Counted from the stretch's first letter, positions 26,301 to 35,149 are shown. The stretch: 64,000 bases of DNA from Clostridium yunnanense (GCF_016595795.1 NZ_JAENHN010000006.1:186001-250000), one strand, 5' to 3'. A program made the numbers and translations. Notes: generated from the letters alone by a model not told the origin.

Positions 26301-28839
26301 GTCTAGCAAACCATAAGCTTCCGTTTCTTGTCACATATGCATAAAGTCTAACATATGAAGCATTTTGAGGTGCAGTCGAACTAAATATAGTTCTTTTCCA
26401 TACTGAATTCGTATTGGGTACAATTCCAGCTCCACCATAACCTATCCTACTGTAATTATTATCATAATAATCTATTTCAATCGTAGCAGTTCTATCTACT
26501 AATGTTTTATCATCTGTCATAGTATAGATTGAAGCTACAAAGGTTTGACCTGGAGTTGTTTTTATATACTCACTATAGATTCCTCTCCATGCATCTGTAA
26601 CTAATCCGCTTTGAATTGATTTAATAGTGTTGGAGGTATCAAATTTAGTTGTAACATCAAGTGAAACTCCTGTTGATAAGCTCCACTTTGAAGTGTCAGC
26701 TAGCCACTCTGTATTATGAAGTAGGTTATCTCCATCTATGGTCAAAGCTCCTGCCACAATATTATCCGCCCTCAAATTAACAATACTTACATTTGCTGCA
26801 TCTAAGGTTCCTGTCTTTATCTTATTTGCAGTTAATTCAACAATCTTTGCATCTGTAATAGAACTATCAGCAATTTGAGTAGTGCCTATGGCCGCATTAG
26901 AAATTAATGCAGTAGTTATTGCTCCTATTGCAATATTAGCTGTTTCAATAGCCGCACTGGCTATCTTAGCTCCTGTAATTGTTGCATTCTCAATTTTTGC
27001 ATTTGTTATAGTACCATTAATTATCTTAGCTGCAGATATAGATGCATCTTGTATCTTTGCGGTTGTAATAGCAGCATCATTTATATTGGCTGTTCCTATT
27101 GCTGCTACTCCTATTTTTGCGTTTGTTATAGAACCATCTTTTATATTTACTGTGTCGATTGCAGCCACTCCTATTTTTGCATTTGTTATAGAAGCATCTG
27201 TTATTTTTGCTGTAGTTATAGTAGCATCCACTATCTTTGCTGTTGTTATGGCTGCATCTTTTATATTTGCTGTCCCTATAGTTGCGCTTGCTATTTTTGC
27301 TCCTGTAATTGTTGCATCAGCAATATCAGCATTTACTATAGATCCATCTTGAATATTAACTGAAGTTATGGTTCCCTGTGCAATTTGAACAGTTGTAATC
27401 GTAGCATTAGCTATTTTTGTATTATCAATAGTAGAATTAGCTATCTTAGCATTAGTTATTGTACTATCTGCAATTTTAGTGTTTGTTATAATACTATCTG
27501 CTATTAAAGCATTGGTAATACTTCCATTAGCTATATTTACTGTATTAATAGCAGCGACCCCTATTAGAGCATTATTTATAGCACCAGTTTTTATATTAGC
27601 AGTATCTATAGCGGCGTTTGCTATCTTTGCATTGTCGATGCTTGCATTAGCAATCTTAGCATTATTGATACTTCCATTTGCTATCTTAACATTAGTTATT
27701 GCTGCATCACCAATCTTAGCTGTGACAATAGAAGCATCCTGGATATCTGCAGTACCTATTGATACATTCTTTACTTTAAGATAATCAACACTATCTACTT
27801 TGCTACCATCTAAAAGTCCATCACTGGTTGTAATTGTATTTACTGTATCAACTGAGTTAAGTGCCTCAGCTCCTATATCTTCTAAACCAACAGTTCTATT
27901 AGCTATTTCACAGGTATTCTTTTCTGGTTCATCAAGGTATTCCACAATTTTTACTATTCTCTGTTTTTCTTTAACGCTTTTATCCTTAGATATTAAAAGT
28001 ATTGTATCACCTAAATCATAATCCAATATATTATTATATTTATCATTTGTGCTGGCCAAATCATAAATTTCGGCACTATAAGTATGAATAGGTTGAGATA
28101 GTCCTTCTAGTTTAAATATGGCATCTTCCATTAAACTTTCTGCATCGTTGTATCTATTATCTTCCCAATACATTGTTATGACCTTATTGGTATATTGATG
28201 ATTTTCTACGTATTCTTTGCCCCCATTTATAGCGGCTATTTTTAATCCATCCTTACCTACTGGTATAATTCTAGTACAGTAATCATATGAATTGCTTTTA
28301 ATAGTAAGTTTTTTCAAGTTAAGTTCATCTATAAAATAAGTTCCTTTATACCTTCCAATAGACTGGTATATATATACTTTCTTATTTACAGCATCAAACC
28401 TAAATTCGCATAGATACATTTTTCTTATTTCTCTAAGAATATCATAACTAGTACAATTTGCCTTCTTTATAGTTCTTTTTTTAGTAATATCGCAACTTCC
28501 AATAGTCCATCCAGTCCCTGCTAATGCTAGCTCTATTGCATTATTACAGGTTTGCTCTGTAGTTTCAAAATGAGAGACTATATTACCTTTGATATCCTCT
28601 ACATTCACCTTTGCAACAAACTCTGTCCACTCATCTTCTATATTTACTTCTTTTATAACATACTCATTCTGCTTTGTTCTAATATAACATTCTTCTGTTA
28701 TATAACTGTAATTACTATCAATTTGTGGATATGAAAAAGAGAGAACTTCTTCTCCATCTAAAGTTCTCTCCAATTTTAAATCTTTATAATTAGTTAAACC
28801 ATAAAGTTTGTTATGGTTTAAGTCATATAATTGAATCAT
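23320..28839 (-). CDS. Phage tail-associated fibre protein with Ile-rich repeat shaft and C-terminal S74 chaperone
   Basis: 1839 aa. Residues ~1-345 are a siphovirus tail-associated (Tal/ReqiPepy6 Gp37-type) domain. Three arrays of a ten-residue unit (two pentapeptides, e.g. IADATITGAK) cover about residues 353-700, 861-1063 and 1256-1383, with an Ile at every fifth position. Carbohydrate-binding-like beta domains sit between and after them (about 701-860, 1073-1253, 1433-1600). The C-terminus (from about 1733, NRSLREIKTNI) is a Peptidase_S74 intramolecular chaperone, which normally trims itself off after fibre trimerisation. Likely the host-receptor-binding fibre. RBS GGAGGG before the ATG. 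Confidence 0.88.
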   Translation of the reverse strand: MIQLYDLNHNKLYGLTNYKDLKLERTLDGEEVLSFSYPQIDSNYSYITEECYIRTKQNEYVIKEVNIEDEWTEFVAKVNVEDIKGNIVSHFETTEQTCNNAIELALAGTGWTIGSCDITKKRTIKKANCTSYDILREIRKMYLCEFRFDAVNKKVYIYQSIGRYKGTYFIDELNLKKLTIKSNSYDYCTRIIPVGKDGLKIAAINGGKEYVENHQYTNKVITMYWEDNRYNDAESLMEDAIFKLEGLSQPIHTYSAEIYDLASTNDKYNNILDYDLGDTILLISKDKSVKEKQRIVKIVEYLDEPEKNTCEIANRTVGLEDIGAEALNSVDTVNTITTSDGLLDGSKVDSVDYLKVKNVSIGTADIQDASIVTAKIGDAAITNVKIANGSINNAKIANASIDNAKIANAAIDTANIKTGAINNALIGVAAINTVNIANGSITNALIADSIITNTKIADSTITNAKIANSTIDNTKIANATITTVQIAQGTITSVNIQDGSIVNADIADATITGAKIASATIGTANIKDAAITTAKIVDATITTAKITDASITNAKIGVAAIDTVNIKDGSITNAKIGVAAIGTANINDAAITTAKIQDASISAAKIINGTITNAKIENATITGAKIASAAIETANIAIGAITTALISNAAIGTTQIADSSITDAKIVELTANKIKTGTLDAANVSIVNLRADNIVAGALTIDGDNLLHNTEWLADTSKWSLSTGVSLDVTTKFDTSNTIKSIQSGLVTDAWRGIYSEYIKTTPGQTFVASIYTMTDDKTLVDRTATIEIDYYDNNYSRIGYGGAGIVPNTNSVWKRTIFSSTAPQNASYVRLYAYVTRNGSLWFARPMLQRGSIASEWKPHTEEQIGAGAISGSQIAQSTIGTGNISNGAITNTLISANTITGDKLVIDSITSREIAAKTITGNEIAANTITAVQIATGTITATSGIIADAAITNAKIADASITAAKIQDATITNAEIADATITGAKISNASIDTANIKDGAITTAKIGTAQITSALIVDGSITTAKIVDASITNAKISTLDASKITTGTLDANLIAAASITTEKLKIGSGEQGGYLNNPRFNKWSGIYPDGATVWSSGGISKIVVDNTNTAQFNCLTAGTQYGMNLTSSFFANGIDLDALKYFCLEMRFRLTSGTNPSGAGFLVDIFRQDSSYDRFTLNALKAGTTLTVNTWYTVRQVFALPDTSVAKTFKSISGYLLANWSGIGDAVKTIQIASINMYQATEQDYLSQSWTYTGQTTIDGGKIQADTITATQIAANSITASSGIIANAAISAAQIIDGTITNAKIANATISGAKIANATINNTNIANAAIGTAQIANLAVTTALIADGSITNAKITNLDAGKITTGTLDAGRISAGSITVDKLASNIGSSLDISSNTSITNKVSTGDFSSLITQNATSVKIAFGTTPSANLLFNGRGLMGGQHWRNNGLGDVWLVGGSSLNAYSPFPEKTGFGMYKSTTGEGFLESDTIKVIPGKTYTFSARFAKEPNVSSGDIFIIGSANNDRNYTWTPWIGSSSVWMQKVTASFTVPSNINYIFVRLDHNGAVSGSTNGGWVLWVTDIQLVEGDKAGEWTPHSGEIKTANVEMNGNGLTITDGQFNIVSQGRNIFKVQDGFHYNEWGMACRLAASSGSSKIGNGSVYFNVNEGCFYRPFGLYHESLSSPQVPLMLLTNTRRIEARDLDANYFKGFAGSTGEFDSYVYSNRYISGANIINRSLREIKTNITKYDDIQAYDGLKGLNVYNFNMECKDENGKGVPSLNLGIMVDEAPLEITQLGGGEGADRKGINLYSYTSYLASALKSAINKIEKLEEEIQTMKWGV
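24690..27780 (-). repeat. Coding 30-bp repeat arrays in the tail-fibre gene
   Basis: Three blocks (about 26735-27780, 25650-26255, 24690-25070) of degenerate 30-bp units coding for the Ile-rich decapeptide. The opposite strand is open over long stretches only as a shadow of the biased codons. Confidence 0.85.
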
Positions 28840-28859
28840 TCTATCCCTCCTTTGAGAGG

Positions 28860-29087
28860 TTATTTAATTTCTGCAACTGTACTTTGATCTCCTAAATTTG
28901 AAATTCTTACAGTGCATTTGTTAGTAATAAGCTGCTTAATTATTGTACTGCCATCTTCACTTAATACCTGAATTAGATAGTTACCTAAATCTTTTGATGG
29001 GTCTATTACTTTTAGTTCTTCGGAAATTGGCTCAACATCTATAATTTCATTGTTTTTTTGGTTATTAAAACTTTTATTGTTGCTCAT
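28860..29087 (-). CDS. Small phage tail-region protein (unrecognised)
   Basis: 75 aa, soluble and acidic in the middle (EIIDVEPISEELKVIDPSKD), ending VRISNLGDQSTVAEIK. The ATG at 29087 follows GGAGGTGG closely. Its 5' end overlaps the end of the preceding gene (29074), a coupled pair. It lies between Dit and the tail-fibre gene; function unknown. Confidence 0.65.
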   Translation of the reverse strand: MSNNKSFNNQKNNEIIDVEPISEELKVIDPSKDLGNYLIQVLSEDGSTIIKQLITNKCTVRISNLGDQSTVAEIK

Positions 29088-29322
29088 TAGTACCACCTCC
29101 AACTAACCCGTCTTGTACCTTATAAACTTCTTGTTCAAAAGCTACCATATCAGCCCTTACTTCAGCTTTATTTTTAATATATAAATCTTGGTTAGAAATA
29201 CTCTTACTAACATTCTCATTATTAGCACCATCTGTACTTATAACTGCACTCATATATACTACTTGAACTCCATTTACTTCACTTATCCCACTTAATGTTA
29301 TATTCTTATTTACTTTTAGCAT
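29074..29322 (-). CDS. Small phage tail-region protein (unrecognised)
   Basis: 82 aa. The sequence (LSGISEVNGVQVVYMSAVI.., EVRADMVAFEQEVYKVQDG) resembles the small proteins found between Dit and tail-fibre genes of clostridial siphophages. The ATG at 29322 is preceded by AAAGGATG; an ATG three codons upstream is part of that site. It overlaps the next gene by 14 bases. Function unknown. Confidence 0.65.
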   Translation of the reverse strand: MLKVNKNITLSGISEVNGVQVVYMSAVISTDGANNENVSKSISNQDLYIKNKAEVRADMVAFEQEVYKVQDGLVGGGTNEQQ

Positions 29323-29428
29323 TTTAATCATCCTTTCATTTCTGGTTTAAATATATTTATAGTTGTATTTTAATTAATAATACTTTTCATAAAATCCCAA
29401 TATGTTTTGATATACAAACAAATGAACC

Positions 29429-30136
29429 CTATATCCATCTGGGTTTATATTTTATTGAAACATCGCAGCTATTTTTAGAAAAGGTTACACTGTTAGTTCC
29501 CGGAGATAACTTTGGGAATTCCCACATATCAGTATCCATAAACTTATTTGCACCGCCTTGAAGTACTGTACCGTCTTCTCCATTAACTACTATTTTTTGT
29601 CCCTGCTTTAGATTCTTTATAGTAAAATTGTCTCCAAGTCCTGAGATAGTAATATCTATTAGATCAATACTAGGAGTTATTTCAATAATAACTGGTGTCT
29701 TCATGTTCCCTATAGCATTTATTGTCTTTGTACTTAATCTATTAGCAGCTTCAACTACCTGGGATTTATACTTGGAATAAATACTAAACTTTATCCCTAC
29801 TTCTAGTGCTTCTGGATTAATCTTACTTATCTTATCCTCACCTTCAAATACCACATCGTAATAAAAATCTATATCACTAAATTTTAAAGTGCACTTATCT
29901 ATCTTATCTAAAAAGACACTTTTCATAGTCTCATATTGGTTTTGTGTCCCTTGATATAAAAAGCTGCAACTAAGAGGAGTGTATCTATGCTTCCTCTGAC
30001 CAAACAGTGGAATAATTGAATTTTTCAGCCACTCCTCACCGTAGGAAATTATTGCTGGAAATCCAATTTCCTTTCGTAAGTATTTGAATCCGTATGTTGT
30101 GGAATCAACACCATCTATCAAAAGAGTTATACTCAT
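29429..30136 (-). CDS. Phage distal tail protein (Dit)
   Basis: 235 aa. N-terminal beta-rich Dit domain with the family-typical opening (SITLLIDGVDSTTYGFKYL) and a galectin-like C-terminal part. Dit forms the hexameric hub at the tail tip, to which fibres attach. It lies directly after the tape-measure gene (3-base gap), the conserved place in siphoviruses of Gram-positive hosts. Confidence 0.85.
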   Translation of the reverse strand: MSITLLIDGVDSTTYGFKYLRKEIGFPAIISYGEEWLKNSIIPLFGQRKHRYTPLSCSFLYQGTQNQYETMKSVFLDKIDKCTLKFSDIDFYYDVVFEGEDKISKINPEALEVGIKFSIYSKYKSQVVEAANRLSTKTINAIGNMKTPVIIEITPSIDLIDITISGLGDNFTIKNLKQGQKIVVNGEDGTVLQGGANKFMDTDMWEFPKLSPGTNSVTFSKNSCDVSIKYKPRWI

Positions 30137-30139
30137 AAC

Positions 30140-32077
30140 CTACCTCCTTCCCTTTATGGCCATTGCCATATGAGGAGACATAGCAGTAAACAACTCTTTT
30201 CCACTTACACTTACTACAATTGGTTGTTGTCCAAAACCTGCCTGCTTTAAAGCTTGTGCCATTAATTCTGGAAGCTTATTTAGAGGTATTATTGCTTCTC
30301 CTCCTGTACTAGGCTCTCCCCCAGCCATTACATTGCCAGTGGTTGGATTAATACCAAAAGCCATCGGCTTAGTCATTATTCCTCCTTCGGCATACCATTC
30401 AACACCTAACTTTGGAACTCCTTGAGTAAACCACTTTAGTGGATCTATACTACCACTTAAAGTAAAGTGTGGCAGCTTAATCTTAGGAAATAAATCTGTA
30501 AACCAACTTTTTACCTTCCCTACAAACTTTTGTAACAATTGCTCTGCTTCTGATATTGGTGACCATATTGCAGACTTAATTCCACCCCATATATTTGCTA
30601 CAGTTCCTTTTAGTCCTCCAAAGGCACCTCCAACTTTAGATGCAATACCTTCTACAGCCCCAGAAACCGAACCTGCTATATCACTCCAAACTCTCGTAAT
30701 ATAATTTTTTATACTACTGAAAACTTCAGAGACTTTACTTCCAAAGCCCTTTATTTGATTTACTATTGCTCCCACAAGTTTTTCAACTATCAGTATATAT
30801 AAATATTCTAAGGCCCCAAACAAGATATCCTTAATACCATCCCAAGCACCTTGCCAGTCACCTTTTATAAGTGAAGCTATTACATGAAACACCCCACTTA
30901 TAATCTGCAGCACCGCCTGTACTTTTTCTAAAATCCAACCTAAGTAAGCCGCAGCCATATCAAAAATAAATTTACCGAAAGTATCCCATATAGCCATAAT
31001 GATTGTTGTTCCATCTTGTATGATACTTTTAACCATAGTAAGACAATTATTAAAGATTTCAATAATCCTGTTTATAGTATCTTGATTATTGTTATACCAA
31101 TCTTGAGCTGTTTTTATTATTGCTGATATTATTTCAATAAAGCTATCTCTTAAATTGAAAAAGATACCTTTCAAAATGTTTATTGTATTTCCAAGACTAC
31201 CTGCTATTCCTCCTGCATCTGAAAGTTGTGATATGAAGGTACCTGTATTAAAACTTTGAACTTTAGCTGTAAGCTCATCTATTATGTTCGTTATATTTCC
31301 AATCACACCAACTACCGCACTTAATATAGGAGCTCCAAGAATAGATATAAACCTTCCCCAGCTAGCCTTTAGATTCTCTACTACATTTGAATAATTATTA
31401 GCTTCACGAGAAGCCTGTCCCATTGCACCTGAATTTTTATATATCCCTTCGACGGTATCTATAAGCAAAAATTCCTTTTGAGTATCATTAAGATCTTGCC
31501 AGGACTTTTTGTACTTTTCTTTGGCTATAGTATCCATCTTTGTTGCGTTGATATTAACTCCTATAGCATCTCCCGCCTCAAAATTCCCCATGGTCATTGA
31601 CTTCATTCTTCCTACAACATCTTCAAGAGAAGTATCATAGTAGGCTGCTGCATCTGCTGCTGAATTCATATATCTCTTTGTTAAATCTAAAGAATCATTG
31701 GCATTTGCACCATTACCTCTAAAGGTTCCATAAAAGCTTGACCAAGTTCCTTTAAGTCTATCAACAAATATATTCTGATCTTGAGCTTGCTTTGTAATAA
31801 GCTCCATTGCCTTTGCCTGATCACCTTTAAAGGTTTGAGTGAACTGTGAATCTAGAGCTTGGATATTAGCAGTTGTTTCAACCATTTTCTTACCAAAATC
31901 TATTATCTTATCTACTGCAAAGGCTGCAACAATAGCACCACCTATTCGTTTAAAGGCACCGCCCATTTTACCTTCACTATCTTTAGCCTTATTAGTAACT
32001 TTATCTAAACCTTCGTTTGCCTCGTCTGCGTTGGTTACTATTCTCCCACCCATGGTGAATAGCTCCATTACTCCCAT
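30140..32077 (-). CDS. Phage tail tape measure protein
   Basis: 645 aa. The N-terminal part is a TMP/TP901-type domain (GGRIVTNADEANEGLDKVTNKA; ETTANIQALDSQF), followed by alternating coiled and hydrophobic helices (residues ~265-450, including IISGVFHVIASLI), and a C-terminal PLNKLPELMAQALKQ tail. It fixes tail length; at about 1.5 A per residue this gives roughly 95-100 nm. RBS GGAGGTGAT. It follows the frameshifted chaperone gene, as is usual. Confidence 0.92.
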   Translation of the reverse strand: MGVMELFTMGGRIVTNADEANEGLDKVTNKAKDSEGKMGGAFKRIGGAIVAAFAVDKIIDFGKKMVETTANIQALDSQFTQTFKGDQAKAMELITKQAQDQNIFVDRLKGTWSSFYGTFRGNGANANDSLDLTKRYMNSAADAAAYYDTSLEDVVGRMKSMTMGNFEAGDAIGVNINATKMDTIAKEKYKKSWQDLNDTQKEFLLIDTVEGIYKNSGAMGQASREANNYSNVVENLKASWGRFISILGAPILSAVVGVIGNITNIIDELTAKVQSFNTGTFISQLSDAGGIAGSLGNTINILKGIFFNLRDSFIEIISAIIKTAQDWYNNNQDTINRIIEIFNNCLTMVKSIIQDGTTIIMAIWDTFGKFIFDMAAAYLGWILEKVQAVLQIISGVFHVIASLIKGDWQGAWDGIKDILFGALEYLYILIVEKLVGAIVNQIKGFGSKVSEVFSSIKNYITRVWSDIAGSVSGAVEGIASKVGGAFGGLKGTVANIWGGIKSAIWSPISEAEQLLQKFVGKVKSWFTDLFPKIKLPHFTLSGSIDPLKWFTQGVPKLGVEWYAEGGIMTKPMAFGINPTTGNVMAGGEPSTGGEAIIPLNKLPELMAQALKQAGFGQQPIVVSVSGKELFTAMSPHMAMAIKGRR

Positions 32078-32081
32078 AATA

Positions 32082-32396
32082 TCACCTCCTTGGTTCTATA
32101 TATTTAAAGGCATCTTCCATAATTTCGTCTACATCCTTAGCTGTCATTTGTGATGCATTTATCTGATTTATTATCTTATCCTTAAAATCTTGATAAGTTA
32201 TATCAGATAAAATCGATTTATGAATGTAATACTCATACATCTCTTCATCCATAGATTTATCTAATAATGAAAGCAAATAATCTCTTAGGTCTCCAAAGTC
32301 ATTAAAAGTCTCTAAAAGCTCATTTACATTTGCATATCTTTTAAACAATAAATCTTTTATCTTAAACTCTGAAACACGTTGGATGAAGCAATACAT
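32082..32396 (-). CDS. Tail assembly chaperone, T part (expressed as -1 frameshift extension)
   Basis: 104 aa if started at the ATG at 32396, but the frame overlaps the preceding gene in the -1 phase and the ATG lacks a ribosome site. A canonical slippery heptamer T TTT TTC lies at 32399-32405, just before this ATG, in the zero frame of the upstream gene. By analogy with lambda gpG/gpGT the real product is a fusion of about 234 aa. The sequence is helical and acidic (DKSMDEEMYEYYIHK). Confidence 0.8.
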   Translation of the reverse strand: MYCFIQRVSEFKIKDLLFKRYANVNELLETFNDFGDLRDYLLSLLDKSMDEEMYEYYIHKSILSDITYQDFKDKIINQINASQMTAKDVDEIMEDAFKYIEPRR

Positions 32397-32785
32397 TTGA
32401 AAAAATCAACAAGCTCCTCCTTTGAAAAGAAATCCATAAGAAGACTTGTATATTGAAGCATATCAAGTTCTCTAATCTCTTTTACCTCTGCATTACATAC
32501 TGAGGATAATAATAGGTTTATATCTTCTTTTGCTAAGTCTAAGTTACACATAGTGGTATTTAGTATATCTGCAAATAGCTCCATACCTATCTCCATCTTT
32601 TCTTCTTCTGTGTACTCTTTAGTGCCCTCCATAGCTATAGCTTCTTGGCTTTTTCTCGCTACTTCAGCTCTTTTCTTTATAAAATCAAGTATCATATCCT
32701 TAACTTTAACCTTTGCTAAGATCTTCATCATTGGAAACAAATCTTGTCCACTTAACTTTCTCATCTCTAATTTAATATTTTCCAT
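32357..32785 (-). CDS. Tail assembly chaperone, G part
   Basis: 142 aa, helical and charged (SGQDLFPMMKILAKVKVKDM.., ADILNTTMCNLDLAKEDINLL), of the kind found between tail-tube and tape-measure genes. It keeps the tape measure soluble during tail assembly. RBS AGGAGG before the ATG. Near its end the frame crosses the slippery site at 32399-32405, where a minority of ribosomes should shift to the -1 frame. Confidence 0.85.
   Translation of the reverse strand: MENIKLEMRKLSGQDLFPMMKILAKVKVKDMILDFIKKRAEVARKSQEAIAMEGTKEYTEEEKMEIGMELFADILNTTMCNLDLAKEDINLLLSSVCNAEVKEIRELDMLQYTSLLMDFFSKEELVDFFKCIASSNVFQSLR
32399..32405 (-). other. Programmed -1 ribosomal frameshift site
   Basis: On the minus strand the zero frame reads GAT TTT TTC AAA. 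T TTT TTC matches the X XXY YYZ slippery rule, and slippage opens directly into the overlapping -1 frame (CAA ATG TAT..). Confidence 0.8.
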
Positions 32786-32825
32786 TGTTCCTCCTAAATT
32801 AAAAGACTAGGAATTAATTCCTAGT

Positions 32826-33437
32826 CTAAACTGTTGTTATTGTTTCTGGATATATGATCTGCCATATCCCATTATAGTCTTCTGGCTTGTCAGCATCAGC
32901 TCTAGCTTCAAATTTTATTGGAATACCAGCTTCAGTTTTATCCTTAGTTTCTACTGAAAGTCCAGCAGTATTTAAAGCATTTTTAAGAATTATTATAACA
33001 GGATTACTCTCCCCAGCTATTTTTCCTACATAAGCTATATTTGATATATAATCACTATCTAAAACCTTATTTCTTCCAGTGATTATCTTATAACCAGTTG
33101 GAGCTGTTGTCCCATCTGCATCTTTAATATCAGCAAACAAAGCATTTGCTATATTTTCCTTCTTCCATTCCTTTAAAGTACCTTCTAGAGTAGCCTTTAC
33201 ACTTTCTATTACGTCATTACCTTTAACCTCAGTTAATAAACCATCGACTTCCGGTTGTCTTAAACCTATTGCTATATTAAGCTTACTTCCACCTACTGTG
33301 GCACCTAAAGGTTCTCCTGTATATTTTTTTGTTGTAGTATCATACTTTACATTTTTAAATATAGCCCCTGCATCAAGTAAATAATGCTTTGCTGTGTCTG
33401 AACTATACCCTGTAGTTTTTAAATCTGTTGTTGCCAT
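32826..33437 (-). CDS. Phage major tail tube protein
   Basis: 203 aa beta-rich protein without membrane segments, in the standard place before the tail chaperones and after the tail-terminator gene. The pattern (GAIFKNVKYDTTTKKYTGEPLGATVGG; FEARADADKPEDYNGIWQI near the end) matches clostridial major tail proteins. Only short pieces are cited. GGAGGG before the ATG. Confidence 0.82.
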   Translation of the reverse strand: MATTDLKTTGYSSDTAKHYLLDAGAIFKNVKYDTTTKKYTGEPLGATVGGSKLNIAIGLRQPEVDGLLTEVKGNDVIESVKATLEGTLKEWKKENIANALFADIKDADGTTAPTGYKIITGRNKVLDSDYISNIAYVGKIAGESNPVIIILKNALNTAGLSVETKDKTEAGIPIKFEARADADKPEDYNGIWQIIYPETITTV

Positions 33438-33440
33438 TTA

Positions 33441-33809
33441 TTATTCCCTCCAATCAACTTTACAATATAATTGAATATTCCTTCTTTTAATCATTTCTGA
33501 ACCAGTTGGAATATTTCTTGTAGTATTATAATTAAACTGAAGCAGCACTTTTTCAGTAAGTATATAGTTACTTTTAAAGTGCTGCTTTATATCATACATT
33601 AAATTTTCTAATTCAATTGTGTTTGCTCCACAATCATCAAATATATCTACATCAATATAGAAACCATCCTGATCTTCTAAACTTTCACTTGAAAGCGTAT
33701 AGGTTAAATAAGGATACTTAACACTTTCAGACGTATTATATTCGAGATAACTTTCAGAGCATAATTTTTTAAATTCTTTATTCAATTCCTCCAAAAAAGG
33801 TATCATCAT
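33441..33809 (-). CDS. Phage tail terminator/completion protein
   Basis: 122 aa, alpha/beta, with YPYLTYTLSSESLEDQDG, a pattern of the gp17-like/tail-completion proteins that cap the tail tube before joining to heads. It overlaps the preceding gene by 4 bases (ATGA). The second of two adjacent ATG codons has the better distance from AAGGTG. Confidence 0.7.
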   Translation of the reverse strand: MMIPFLEELNKEFKKLCSESYLEYNTSESVKYPYLTYTLSSESLEDQDGFYIDVDIFDDCGANTIELENLMYDIKQHFKSNYILTEKVLLQFNYNTTRNIPTGSEMIKRRNIQLYCKVDWRE

Positions 33810-34240
33810 TTCACCTTCTTAAAACCTATACTAGCATTAGCCCCAATTTCTTTTAGGCACTTTTCTAGTAAGGCTTGTATATTTTTCTTCTGACTTCTGA
33901 ATCCTGGCCTCATATAAGGTTTAGGGTGTTCACCATGGGTAAATATTTTCTCTCCTGTTATGGGATCCTTGTACACCCAGCCGCCTCTTCTCCCTTGCCC
34001 ATTTTCTGCAAATTCGCCAGTTCCGAACTCAACATATACAGCATAATCTTCTCCAGTTCCTATTGTCACAGAGAGTTCACTTTCGTTAACCTTATATGAT
34101 ATGGAATTTTTGAGCTTTGAGGTATCAACTGGAACCAGTGGTTTTATAGCAGCAACTAATAATTCTCCAACTTCCTTAAGCCACTTTACTTGAGCCTGTC
34201 TTATGGCTTCTTTGCAAGCTTGTGTGTTATCTTGAAACAT
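33806..34240 (-). CDS. HK97 gp10-type head-tail/neck protein
   Basis: 144 aa. The HK97-gp10 signature is clear: PLVPVDTSKLKNSISY, then YAVYVEFGTGEF and PKPYMRPGFRSQ. Such proteins serve at the head-tail junction or the tail completion step. Start overlaps the previous stop (TAATG). Confidence 0.88.
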   Translation of the reverse strand: MFQDNTQACKEAIRQAQVKWLKEVGELLVAAIKPLVPVDTSKLKNSISYKVNESELSVTIGTGEDYAVYVEFGTGEFAENGQGRRGGWVYKDPITGEKIFTHGEHPKPYMRPGFRSQKKNIQALLEKCLKEIGANASIGFKKVK

Positions 34241-34566
34241 TACTTATCACCAATGAACTTTAAGTATATTTCTAGATGACTGTGAAGCTGCATAGGATCA
34301 TCTACCAAAGTGATATCATATCTGTTGCCATGCTTATCCTTGATATAATGCACTTTTCTTTTTATACCTTCTATATACTCAGTTAAGAAGATATGAGTAG
34401 ATTCTTCCATAAAAGAATTATTAGTTGTTTTTTCTTCTCCATTTAGAAGATCTAAAAATCCTTTAACTCTAAACAACTCTGTTGGAATCTCTATAAATCC
34501 CCCAATTCCATTCTCAACCTTACTTATAGCGCAAACTGAGTATTGATCGCAATCTTCAAAATTCAT
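34240..34566 (-). CDS. Phage head closure protein
   Basis: 108 aa, SPP1 gp16-like by size and place, between the connector and the gp10-type protein. A motif of family type (HYIKDKHGNRYDITLVDDP) is visible in part. The ATG at 34566 overlaps the previous stop (TAATG); a GTG three codons upstream is in the ribosome site. Confidence 0.65.
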   Translation of the reverse strand: MNFEDCDQYSVCAISKVENGIGGFIEIPTELFRVKGFLDLLNGEEKTTNNSFMEESTHIFLTEYIEGIKRKVHYIKDKHGNRYDITLVDDPMQLHSHLEIYLKFIGDK

Positions 34567-35123
34567 TAAGACCACCTCAGCTTTTTATACTTGTTTAAAA
34601 ATTTCATTAAGACTGCTGGATATCCCTCTATGCTTTCAGTAGAATTCACATCGTAATAAGTCACTGAATATCTTGATATGCTTTCTTGCTTAACCCCTAT
34701 CTTATGAGCCATCTTAAGATCATATTGTATTAATTTTATTATTCCTTGGATTAGATCATAAGGGTAAGCTATCTTGGTTACAAGTGCAGAACCTTGCTCC
34801 TCCAGTATAGCTTCATTTACCTTTATATAGGTATCTGTTACTTGTGATATAGTAAAGATGCCTTTATTTAATAAACATTCATCTATATCTATTGAATCAC
34901 CTTGCCTAAACCCTAATTTCAAGAAATTATCTCCTGAGATAACATTACCTTCAGCTTGGAAATTAAGTACTTTATAACTTCTTATCTTATTATCTAGAAA
35001 TTTATTGTTCGTTAGGTTTCTTATCATTATCTCTAGAGCTTTAAGTTTTTCCTCAAGCTCAAGGTCTTTTGATATGTCATCCACAGGTATTAATTTCTTT
35101 GCCTTATCTAAAGTAATTATCAA
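34566..35123 (-). CDS. Phage head-tail connector protein (gp6/gp15-like)
   Basis: 185 aa, mostly helical, with the adaptor-type start MIITLDKAKKLIPVDD and a central HKIGVKQESISRYSVTYYDV. Binds the portal ring after packaging. Start TTG with AAGGTGGTG upstream. First of five overlapping genes. Confidence 0.75.
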   Translation of the reverse strand: MIITLDKAKKLIPVDDISKDLELEEKLKALEIMIRNLTNNKFLDNKIRSYKVLNFQAEGNVISGDNFLKLGFRQGDSIDIDECLLNKGIFTISQVTDTYIKVNEAILEEQGSALVTKIAYPYDLIQGIIKLIQYDLKMAHKIGVKQESISRYSVTYYDVNSTESIEGYPAVLMKFLNKYKKLRWS

Positions 35124-35149
35124 CTAATCACCACCTTATGCAAATACTA

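Noticed and set aside
24629-28021. Several plus-strand open frames opposite the tail-fibre gene, rich in Ala/Ile/Val
   Set aside because: They are mirror frames of the Ile-rich 30-bp repeats, lack ribosome sites and change with the repeat register.
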